Below are positions 1-6,403 of a stretch of 7,991 nt of DNA, in pieces. The notes under the pieces are model-generated. The model was not told the origin of the DNA. It saw only the letters and a list, made by a program, of their open reading frames with translations, and searched no databases. The first letter of the stretch is position 1; each line of letters begins with the position of its first letter. The stretch comes from UBA5436 sp964346085 (lineage in GTDB: Bacteria > Bacillota > Clostridia > Saccharofermentanales > DTU023): contig CAYFSZ010000069.1 of assembly GCA_964346085.1 (NCBI GenBank), forward strand, positions 1-7,991. The letters run 5' to 3'. A program made the translations under genes and the position numbers.

Positions 1-1091
1 TGCCCAGTAAAACAAAATAAATCCACGGGTTGGATGACTTTGATTTGATAGTCTTCTTCGAGGACTTCGAGGTCGGCTTTGAGGGCGTTTGGGTTGCAGG
101 AAATGTATAGTAGTTTTTCTGGGCCGAGATCCAGGATGGCGTCGAGTGCTTCTTGATTGAGTCCTTCTCTTGCGGGGTCAACGATCATGGCATCGACTTT
201 TACGTCTTCATCGACGAGTTCTTGCATATATTCTCCGGCATCCATCGCAGTGAAATAAACATTTTTGATTTTGTTGGCTTTGGCATTGGCGATGGCATCT
301 TTGATGGCTGCAGGATTGCTTTCAACGGCCAATACTTCACGGACAAAACCCGCCGCATAAAGGCTGATTGTTCCAATTCCGCAATAGGCATCAACCAATA
401 ATTCATCACCTTGCAAATGCAAAAGCTCAATTGCTTTTTTGTATAGAATTTCGGTCATTTCTGTGTTCACTTGATAAAAACTTTGTGCACTAATGCGGAA
501 GCGATGGCCGAGTAATTCGTCAATGATATAGCCTTTGCCAAAAGCGACAATATCACGTTTTCCGAGAATCATGGAAGTTTTGCGATCATTGATATTAAAG
601 ACAATGCTTGTAATCTCCGGATGTTCTTTACGAATCGCTTTGACGAAGTTGTTTTTTGATGGGATATTGTGGCTATTCACAACAATTGTCAGCAAAATTT
701 CGCCAGTGTTTTTCGCAATACGGACCAAGCTACTACGCAAAAAACCATACCCAGTTCTTTCATCATAGACTTTCCACTTGAAAGATGAAGCGAGTTTTTT
801 GACCGTTTCATTGATGGCTTGAGCTCTTTCGTCATCAATTAAACAATTCTTCACTTCTACGACAGAATGGGATTCTTCCTGGTACATACCCATCAGAATT
901 TTTCCACGATTGTAGGAAAAAGCGCCATGTACTTTATTGCGATAATGATAAGGATTTTTCGCACCCAAAACAGGCCGAGCTTTTTGGCCTAACACTTTTT
1001 CTAAATAGGTCTTTTTCTTTTCTAAGGTCGCTTTATAATTGTCATGTAGATAAAAACAACCTCCACATTTTTTATATACTGGGCATTTCAT
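1..1091 (-). CDS. TrmA/RlmD-family RNA (uracil-C5) methyltransferase with Fe-S cysteines, no TRAM domain, 3' truncated by window edge
   Basis: This SAM-dependent enzyme family makes 5-methyluridine in 23S rRNA or tRNA. I translated the minus strand from ATG at 1091; 363 codons are visible and the frame stays open to base 1. Cys3, Cys9, Cys12 and Cys83 reproduce the CX5CX2C plus distal Cys spacing that binds [4Fe-4S] in E. coli RlmD (RumA). QSFYQVN (203-209) is a family motif, DAYCGIGTISL (234-244) is the SAM-binding loop, DPAREG (305-310) stands in for the usual DPPRxG, and SCNP (331-334) holds the catalytic Cys332. The general-base Glu (HVE motif) would lie just past the edge. There is no N-terminal TRAM domain, so the protein starts at the Fe-S domain. 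AGGAG at 1101-1105 lies 9 nt from the start. It follows mnmA by 38 bp, so cotranscription is likely. The target (U747, U1939 or tRNA U54) cannot be told from sequence. The family is near certain; the substrate is open. Confidence 0.93.
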   Translation of the reverse strand, partial: MKCPVYKKCGGCFYLHDNYKATLEKKKTYLEKVLGQKARPVLGAKNPYHYRNKVHGAFSYNRGKILMGMYQEESHSVVEVKNCLIDDERAQAINETVKKLASSFKWKVYDERTGYGFLRSSLVRIAKNTGEILLTIVVNSHNIPSKNNFVKAIRKEHPEITSIVFNINDRKTSMILGKRDIVAFGKGYIIDELLGHRFRISAQSFYQVNTEMTEILYKKAIELLHLQGDELLVDAYCGIGTISLYAAGFVREVLAVESNPAAIKDAIANAKANKIKNVYFTAMDAGEYMQELVDEDVKVDAMIVDPAREGLNQEALDAILDLGPEKLLYISCNPNALKADLEVLEEDYQIKVIQPVDLFCFTG

Positions 1092-1129
1092 TTGTTTACT
1101 CTCCTCACCGCTTTGACTTCAGTACAAAT

Positions 1130-2242
1130 TTACACATACTGCAACTGTTCATCGCCTTGGAAAGCGGCATCAATGACAGCTCCGCCTAAGCATTCTTCTC
1201 CGTTATAAAAAACGATGGATTGACCAGGTGTGACTGCTCTCGCTTTTTCTGGAAAAAAGACTTCGCATTTATCATCTTCCAAAATACGAATCACGCATGG
1301 AATGTCAGTTTGGCGATAACGAATTTTACAAGTGACGGTTAATTCTTTTTCAGTCTGCGGCACAATGAAATTCAAAGACGAAGCCAATAAACGATCCGCA
1401 TAAAGCATTGGATGATGAAAACCTTGCCCAACATACAAGACGTTTTTTGTCATGTCTTTGCCGATCACAAACCAAGGTTCATTGCTTTCGCCGCCTCCAC
1501 CAATACCGAGGCCATGGCGTTGACCAATCGTATAATACATCAAACCTTGATGTTCGCCTTTGTCTTCACCGTCAAGGGTCAACATTCTGCCCGGTTTTCC
1601 CGGCAAAAAACCTGATAAAAATTCATTAAAATCTCGTTCTCCGATGAAACAAACGCCGGTGGAATCTTTTTTGTTCGCTGTCGGAAGTTGATATTCCTGC
1701 GCAATACGGCGTACATCTTTTTTGGTAATATCGCCGACGGGAAAAATTATCTTTGCCAATTGTTCTTGGCTTAATTGATTCAAAAAGTATGTTTGATCTT
1801 TGTTATTGTCGACGCCTCGCAGCAAATGGGTTTTTCCATCAGAACGGTCGACTCTTGCATAATGGCCTGTCGCCACATAGTCGGCACCAATGCTCATCGC
1901 ATAGTCAAGAAAAGCACGGAATTTGATTTCTTTGTTGCACATGACGTCTGGATTCGGGGTGCGGTTGTTTCTGTATTCATCGAGAAAATAGGAAAACACT
2001 CGGTCTTTATATTCTTTTTCAAAATTGATGGAATAGTACGGCAAACCTAAAGTGTCGCACACAGCCGCTACATCTTTGAAATCTTCTGTCGCTGTGCAAT
2101 GTCCGTTTTCATCTGTGTCATCCCAGTTTTTCATAAAAATACCAATGACTTCATAGCCTTGCTCTTTGAGTAAAGCCATTGCGACTGAGGAGTCAACTCC
2201 CCCGCTCATTCCGATGACTACTTTTCCTTTATTCTCTGTCAT
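1130..2242 (-). CDS. mnmA: tRNA-specific 2-thiouridylase MnmA
   Basis: MnmA activates U34 of tRNA-Lys, tRNA-Glu and tRNA-Gln with ATP and inserts sulfur from a cysteine desulfurase, giving s2U34 in the cytoplasm. The 370-residue protein has the normal family length. The N-terminal PP-loop is SGGVDSS (13-19). The two catalytic cysteines are Cys102 in NPDVMCN and Cys198 in GVCFIGER. GHYAR (126-130) and KDQTYFL (148-154) are further family blocks, and a C-terminal beta-barrel region contains IRYRQ. I chose ATG 2242 because AGGA at 2249-2252 sits 6 nt upstream. An in-frame ATG nine codons earlier (2269) has no ribosome binding site and would add an atypical tail. The gene follows the desulfurase gene by 115 bp and precedes the RNA methyltransferase by 38 bp. 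All key residues are intact, so it should be functional. Confidence 0.98.
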   Translation of the reverse strand: MTENKGKVVIGMSGGVDSSVAMALLKEQGYEVIGIFMKNWDDTDENGHCTATEDFKDVAAVCDTLGLPYYSINFEKEYKDRVFSYFLDEYRNNRTPNPDVMCNKEIKFRAFLDYAMSIGADYVATGHYARVDRSDGKTHLLRGVDNNKDQTYFLNQLSQEQLAKIIFPVGDITKKDVRRIAQEYQLPTANKKDSTGVCFIGERDFNEFLSGFLPGKPGRMLTLDGEDKGEHQGLMYYTIGQRHGLGIGGGGESNEPWFVIGKDMTKNVLYVGQGFHHPMLYADRLLASSLNFIVPQTEKELTVTCKIRYRQTDIPCVIRILEDDKCEVFFPEKARAVTPGQSIVFYNGEECLGGAVIDAAFQGDEQLQYV

Positions 2243-2357
2243 GTTTTTTCCTTTTCTATTTTGAAGCATTCACTATTTTTTGTTGTCGACATCTTGCCGA
2301 TTTTACTCAAACGCTTGTTCAACTATTGATGTAATCTCTTCTGCAATATTTTAATTC

Positions 2358-3494
2358 TTACACCTGCCGTTGAATGTACGCAATCTCTTTGGCAAATCTC
2401 CGGATTTCCTCTTCAGTGTTTTGTGGCGAAAATGAAATGCGTAAACTTTGATGCGTTCTTGGACTATCGCCAAACATCGATTTCAAAATCCTGCTCGGTT
2501 CGAGCGAACCTGCTGCACAAGCTGATCCGGCAGAGACTTCAATACCTTTTAAATCGAGCATAATTAATGCCTGACTTGCCTCCACATCATGGAACCAAAT
2601 GTTTTGAATGCCAATAAAATTTTCGGGGTCCGAATTGTAATCAAAACGTACCTGTTCGGCAAGCAATTCTTCATGCAAAGTTTTCGCTAATGTCGCGATT
2701 CTTTCTTGGTTTTCTTTCTCGTTTTGATACAGTAGTTCAGCAGCTTTGGATAGGCCTGCAATCAAAAGAAGGCTTTCTGTACCAGCACGTTTGTCGTTTT
2801 CTTGATGACCACCATGCAGCATTGATTCTAATGAAATGCTGGGTTTTTGATAAGCAATCCCAATGCCCTTTGGTCCATGAATTTTATGAGCCGTGATGCT
2901 AAATGCATCCACCGGCAATTCGCCTGGTCGCATCGTGACTTTTCCCATCGCTTGGACAAAATCCGTATGAAAGAAAATCTCCTGTTCTTTGATCAGCGAA
3001 GCAATCTCAGCAATCGGCATCGCAATCCCTGTTTCATTATTCACGGTCATAACGGAAACAAGAATTGTGTCTGGACGAATCGCCTGTTCCAAATCTTCCA
3101 AAGAAATCACGCCTGCTTCATTCAGCGGCAAATAATCAACTTCAAAACCTTCTTTTTCCAGTTGTTTGCATGTTTCAAACACGGACGGATGTTCTGCCAT
3201 ACTCGTGATGATATGATTTCCACGCCCAGTTTTTTTCAAACGATAAGCATTGGAACGAATCAGAAAATTATTGGCTTCCGTCGCACCTGACGTAAAGACA
3301 ATGCCATTCGGATCAACTTGCAAACCATTCGCAATTGACTTACGGCATTGTTCGATTTTTCCTCGCGCCAAACGACCACTAGTGTATTGCGCCGATGCAT
3401 TTGCCCAAAACCGCTCTTGCATCTCGCTCATCTCTTGCCAAACAATTGGATTTATTTTTGTTGTGGAAGCATTGTCCAAATATATTCGTTCCAT
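2358..3494 (-). CDS. yrvO: Cysteine desulfurase (NifS/IscS family, YrvO type), probable sulfur donor for MnmA
   Basis: This PLP enzyme converts L-cysteine to L-alanine and carries the sulfur as a persulfide. The 378-residue protein shows YLDNAST near the N terminus, His102 in AEHPSV, Asp178 and Gln181 in HTDFVQ, the PLP lysine Lys204 in TAHKIHGPKG, and the persulfide Cys326 in GSACAAGS. Both length and position resemble B. subtilis YrvO, which lies directly before mnmA and passes sulfur to it without Tus relay proteins; the E. coli IscS form is longer (about 404 residues). No iscU or sufU is visible nearby, which fits a tRNA-thiolation role, although supply to Fe-S assembly cannot be excluded. 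I chose ATG 3494 because GAGGA (3499-3503) precedes it and the likely -10 box (3522-3527) places transcription start downstream of the earlier in-frame ATG at 3542. The family call is firm; the YrvO assignment rests on context. Confidence 0.95.
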   Translation of the reverse strand: MERIYLDNASTTKINPIVWQEMSEMQERFWANASAQYTSGRLARGKIEQCRKSIANGLQVDPNGIVFTSGATEANNFLIRSNAYRLKKTGRGNHIITSMAEHPSVFETCKQLEKEGFEVDYLPLNEAGVISLEDLEQAIRPDTILVSVMTVNNETGIAMPIAEIASLIKEQEIFFHTDFVQAMGKVTMRPGELPVDAFSITAHKIHGPKGIGIAYQKPSISLESMLHGGHQENDKRAGTESLLLIAGLSKAAELLYQNEKENQERIATLAKTLHEELLAEQVRFDYNSDPENFIGIQNIWFHDVEASQALIMLDLKGIEVSAGSACAAGSLEPSRILKSMFGDSPRTHQSLRISFSPQNTEEEIRRFAKEIAYIQRQV

Positions 3495-3521
3495 ATCGTC
3501 CTCGTTATTTTTCTTTCGTCT

Positions 3522-3552
3522 ATTATACAAGGCTTTTGTCATGACGTGTTAA
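3522..3552 (-). promoter_or_regulatory. Probable sigma-A promoter of the desulfurase-mnmA-methyltransferase block
   Basis: Read on the minus strand, a perfect TATAAT -10 lies at 3522-3527 and a TTAACA -35 at 3547-3552. The 19-bp spacer is longer than ideal. Transcription would begin near 3515, about 20 nt before the chosen start at 3494 and after the ATG at 3542, which supports the shorter protein. No other good promoter was found in the 115-bp spacer before mnmA. Confidence 0.6.
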
Positions 3553-3569
3553 TTTAATCATGGTATATT
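3541..3569 (+). promoter_or_regulatory. Probable sigma-A promoter of ampS
   Basis: ATGACG (3541-3546, 4 of 6 matches to the -35 consensus) and TATATT (3564-3569, 5 of 6 to the -10) are separated by exactly 17 bp. Transcription would start near 3576, upstream of the chosen ampS start at 3602 but after the in-frame ATG at 3560. Its -35 abuts the -35 of the opposite promoter, and it overlaps an 8-bp palindrome (3538-3545). Confidence 0.55.
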
Positions 3570-3601
3570 GTTTTAAAAACAAAGAAAAGGATTTATATCG
3601 T

Positions 3602-4837
3602 ATGCCAAATGTAGATTTCATCAAAAAATACGCCGCTGCGATTGCCCATATCGGCATCAACGTGCAGGAAAATGACAATATTCAAATCAATACCGACATC
3701 GATTCTTTACCCGTCGCTAGAGAAATTGCCAAAATTTGTTGGCAAGCTAAAGCGAATGATGTTTTGGTCAAAATCAATGATCAAGAGCTTTCGCTGATTG
3801 CTTATGAAAATGCAAAGATTGAAGCTTTAGAAGAGGTTCAACAATTCAAAGTGGACTATAATGTGGCTCAAATGGAACATAAATATCATCGCATTTCTTT
3901 GACCACCGCTTTGCCAGATTTTTATAAAGAGGTTTCGCAAGACCGTTTGCAAGCTGTTCAAAAAGCCAATTCCGTCGCCTTTAAACCTGTCCGTAAATAT
4001 ATCGATTCAGGCGAAATTAAATGGGTCGTGGCTGATACTGCCTCGCCATATTGGGCAAACCAATTATTCCCCGAGCTCGAAACGGAAGAAGCTGTAGATA
4101 AACTTTGGCAGTTGATTTTTGCTGCTTGCCGTATCGATGCAGAAGATCCTGTCGCCGCTTGGGAAGAACATAATCAAACATTAAAAGCTCATGAAGCATG
4201 GCTAGATGAACAACAATTTGATTATCTTGTTTATGAAGCACCGGGCACAAATCTCAAAGTTCATCTTGCTGAAAATCATAAATGGATTGGTGGCGCTTCC
4301 CTCACCAAAGACGGCATCGCTTATATGGCAAATATGCCAACTGAAGAGATTTTCACAACTCCACATCGTGACAAAGTGGAAGGTCATATTCGTTCAACCA
4401 AACCACTTTCTCTCATGGGAAAAATTATTGATGACTTTACTTTATATTTTGAGAATGGAAAAGTCGTGAAATGCGAGGCTGCACAAAATCAAGAAATTCT
4501 AGAAATTTTAATGGATACGGATGAAGGAGCAAAACATTTCGGTGAAATCGCGCTTGTTCCTCATTCTTCTCCAATTTCCAAAACCAACGTTTTATTCAAA
4601 TCGACTTTGTTTGATGAAAACGCTTCTTGCCATTTTGCGCTCGGTCAATCCTATGCCGAAACTATCATCGACGGCGAAAACCTCAGCGTTGAAGAAAGAG
4701 AATCTTTCGGAGCAAATCAATCTATGGTACATACTGATTTCATGGTTGGCAGCGAGCATTTGAATATTACTGGGTTCAAAAAAGATGGCACCTCTATTCC
4801 CGTTCTTGTGAATGGCGAATGGGCGATCGAAAGGTAA
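3602..4837 (+). CDS. ampS: M29-family metallo-aminopeptidase (AmpS/PepS type)
   Basis: This enzyme removes N-terminal residues from peptides in the cytoplasm using two divalent metal ions, and serves peptide turnover. The 411-residue length matches the family (about 410-415). The five expected metal ligands are all present: Glu249 in NMPTEEIFT, Glu315 in GEIALVP, His344 in CHFALG, and His377 and Asp379 in VHTDFMVGS. Tyr351 in SYAET is a further conserved family position. There is no signal peptide. ATG 3602 was chosen because AAAAGGA (3585-3591) lies 10 nt upstream; the ATG at 3560 lacks a ribosome binding site and probably precedes the transcript. The gene is divergent from the desulfurase gene and convergent with the bridge-enzyme gene across an assembly gap. 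It appears monocistronic unless the gap hides another plus-strand gene. Side-chain preference cannot be read from the sequence. Confidence 0.97.
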   Translation: MPNVDFIKKYAAAIAHIGINVQENDNIQINTDIDSLPVAREIAKICWQAKANDVLVKINDQELSLIAYENAKIEALEEVQQFKVDYNVAQMEHKYHRISLTTALPDFYKEVSQDRLQAVQKANSVAFKPVRKYIDSGEIKWVVADTASPYWANQLFPELETEEAVDKLWQLIFAACRIDAEDPVAAWEEHNQTLKAHEAWLDEQQFDYLVYEAPGTNLKVHLAENHKWIGGASLTKDGIAYMANMPTEEIFTTPHRDKVEGHIRSTKPLSLMGKIIDDFTLYFENGKVVKCEAAQNQEILEILMDTDEGAKHFGEIALVPHSSPISKTNVLFKSTLFDENASCHFALGQSYAETIIDGENLSVEERESFGANQSMVHTDFMVGSEHLNITGFKKDGTSIPVLVNGEWAIER

Positions 4838-4870
4838 ATTTGTAGAGAGTTACTTACGCTTTTTGGCTAG

Positions 4871-4970
4871 NNNNNNNNNNNNNNNNNNNNNNNNNNNNNN
4901 NNNNNNNNNNNNNNNNNNNNNNNNNNNNNNNNNNNNNNNNNNNNNNNNNNNNNNNNNNNNNNNNNNNNNN
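4871..4970. other. Assembly gap (100 N)
   Basis: There is a run of exactly 100 undetermined bases. That round number is a common placeholder for a scaffold gap of unknown true length, so the distance between ampS and the downstream features is not reliable. Confidence 0.98.
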
Positions 4971-4973
4971 TTT

Positions 4974-5001
4974 TGCGTGATGATTTCGTCACGCATTTTT
5001 T
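4974..5001 (+). terminator. Rho-independent terminator, plus strand
   Basis: A 9-bp stem (4974-4982 with 4987-4995, including one T-G pair) closes a 4-nt ATTT loop and is followed by six T residues (4996-5001). The T tract is on the plus strand only, so it ends transcription arriving from the left: ampS if the gap is short, or an unseen plus-strand gene inside the gap. Confidence 0.8.
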
Positions 5002-5064
5002 CAATTTTCTAGTCTTTGCGTGAAACACCCTTCAATCATAAGCAACTTCGTTTTTTATCAGATT

Positions 5065-5096
5065 AAAAAGGAGGCTGTTTCATCCAAAACAGCCTC
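5065..5096 (-). terminator. Rho-independent terminator of the FemX-like gene, minus strand
   Basis: A perfect 10-bp inverted repeat (5071-5080 with 5087-5096) encloses a 6-nt loop. On the minus strand the stem is followed by one C and five T residues (5069-5065). It begins 28 nt after the TGA of the bridge-enzyme gene, the classical position. The plus strand lacks a T tract here. Confidence 0.85.
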
Positions 5097-5124
5097 ACTT
5101 CACCTACCAAATCACCAAAAATAA

Positions 5125-6336
5125 TCAACGCTTTCTTATTTTCATCAATAACTGATATGCCTTATACATCAACCCACTAACCGGCATATCGAATTCGCCT
5201 AGGAACACCGCGACATGCGGGTCGAAGTTTTTCTTATACTCCATCAAACCATCCTGTAGGCTGTTTTCGACACCACCCATATTGACTGAAATAGCACCTT
5301 TCTCAAATGCGGCTTCAATTGATTTTAAGAAAACCGGATCCTGTCCTGGAGTTCCTTTGAAATCACGATTAAATCCTGCATAAAGTATGTCTGCAGTTAG
5401 ACCATAAACAACAGTAATCGCACCTGCAATCAACGCCTTGTTTCCATTTTTCACCTGCATATTGGTAAATAAACGTAAATGTTTATCATATGAACTTAAT
5501 TGCTCTTCCAAGCGATGTTTTTTCTTGGGAGCAGAATCGCCAATCGTCTCGATTTCCTGCAAGGCATTTTTTTGCAATGAAGAATAATGATCAATTGCTT
5601 TCACCAAATCGATGAAGGCAATATAAATCATACAATCATCACCGTACGTATTTAGCATGTTTTGAAAATAGGCTTCATCTCGCAAATTAATGTCTTTTGA
5701 CTCTTCTGTTTTTTCAATCAAATAACAAAATTCATCTAGGCGATCTTGCCCGATTCTCTCAACTTCAACCATCTTTTTGACAGAATCTTTGACCTCTTTT
5801 TTCGCACGTTTAGACAAGCGATTTGCGATCGGTTCTTCTGATTTATAAGTAATTGCTTGATAGCGTGGTTGAATTGTATCATGCATATTTTGGGTAAAGC
5901 CTTGATGAGTAAAACCAACACTTTCTAAAATGTCACGAACTTTCATGGCATCTTCAGAAATCACCTCTTCAAAGTTGACAAACGGTTGAAGATTAGCAAA
6001 AACTGGTGGATCGATTTTGATAAAAGCACCTTTGTTCTTTTTCGCATCTTGCTTAAGGCCTGCAAAAAACGCTTCAACCACTTCTTTGTCCTCATAATTC
6101 ATCAAAGGACCACGCGGCATATACCAAACTGTCCAGCCAAATTTCACAGGCCTTAAGAGAACGAGTCCTGCTGCAACAAGTTGGTTCGTCTCATCTCGTA
6201 AACCGACGAGACGATTCCCCCAAGTATTTTTGATTTTGCGCCAAGATGATGATTGCAACAAATTACATTGTGGATGAACCTTCACAAATTCATCATACTC
6301 TTTTGCATCAATTTTATTTGTATATGTATATTTCAT
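5125..6336 (-). CDS. FemAB-family peptidoglycan bridge aminoacyltransferase (FemX/FemA-like)
   Basis: Fem enzymes use aminoacyl-tRNA to add Gly, Ala or Ser to the lysine side chain of lipid II or a growing bridge, on the cytoplasmic face of the membrane. The 403-residue protein has the usual length. Family features include the N-terminal block NLLQSSSWRKIK (25-36), the WYMPRGP segment (71-77) and SKRAKKEVKDS (175-185). A charged helical hairpin at about 243-292 matches the tRNA-synthetase-like coiled-coil arm. It is followed by the second GNAT-like half with AGAITVVYG (304-312), MGGVENS (353-359) and a C-terminal GEFDMPV (380-386) with a basic tail. There is no transmembrane segment. GAGGA (6341-6345) fixes the start at 6336. 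It lies 67 bp after an alanine/glycine-type symporter gene and ends at a strong terminator. The amino acid added and the position in the bridge cannot be told, so I give no symbol. Confidence 0.94.
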   Translation of the reverse strand: MKYTYTNKIDAKEYDEFVKVHPQCNLLQSSSWRKIKNTWGNRLVGLRDETNQLVAAGLVLLRPVKFGWTVWYMPRGPLMNYEDKEVVEAFFAGLKQDAKKNKGAFIKIDPPVFANLQPFVNFEEVISEDAMKVRDILESVGFTHQGFTQNMHDTIQPRYQAITYKSEEPIANRLSKRAKKEVKDSVKKMVEVERIGQDRLDEFCYLIEKTEESKDINLRDEAYFQNMLNTYGDDCMIYIAFIDLVKAIDHYSSLQKNALQEIETIGDSAPKKKHRLEEQLSSYDKHLRLFTNMQVKNGNKALIAGAITVVYGLTADILYAGFNRDFKGTPGQDPVFLKSIEAAFEKGAISVNMGGVENSLQDGLMEYKKNFDPHVAVFLGEFDMPVSGLMYKAYQLLMKIRKR

Positions 6337-6359
6337 AATTTCCTCAATTGTTTTTATTT

Positions 6360-6368
6360 AGTATAGCA
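6360..6368 (-). promoter_or_regulatory. Extended -10 promoter of the FemX-like gene
   Basis: On the minus strand TGC followed by TATACT forms an extended -10 element (TGn plus 5 of 6 matches), with no good -35 at the right distance. Transcription would start near 6353, about 17 nt before the start codon. A near-palindrome (6379-6392) lies just upstream and could bind a regulator. Confidence 0.5.
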
Positions 6369-6403
6369 TTGTTTCTGCCCTAAAGCTTGAGGAATGAAAC
6401 AGC

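Larger units (their letters stand above)
4838..5124. other. Convergent intergenic region with unresolved gap and two terminators
   Basis: The region holds 33 bases after ampS, 100 undetermined bases, then 154 bases before the end of the bridge-enzyme gene. The known sequence contains one plus-strand and one minus-strand hairpin terminator and no credible reading frame. Whether the gap holds a gene cannot be judged. Confidence 0.85.

Noticed and set aside
200..430. Minus-strand 76-codon frame and several plus-strand frames inside the methyltransferase gene
   Set aside because: They are out-of-frame shadows of the methyltransferase gene, which has a continuous conserved frame from 1091 to the edge.
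2243..2357. A 15-codon protein-like stretch on the minus strand (NIAEEITSIVEQAFE then stop) between the desulfurase gene and mnmA
   Set aside because: It has no start codon or ribosome binding site and is preceded by an in-frame stop. The desulfurase is already full length, so this is not a needed extension. Chance is the simplest view.
3495..3542. Longer desulfurase start at 3542 adding 16 residues
   Set aside because: It lies upstream of the probable transcription start and has no ribosome binding site; the added residues do not resemble the family N terminus.
3560..3601. Longer ampS start at 3560
   Set aside because: No ribosome binding site, overlaps the -10 region, and adds residues beyond the usual family N terminus.
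4812..5012. Plus-strand reading frame running through the N gap
   Set aside because: It is an artefact of translating undetermined bases; the known parts overlap the ampS end and a terminator.
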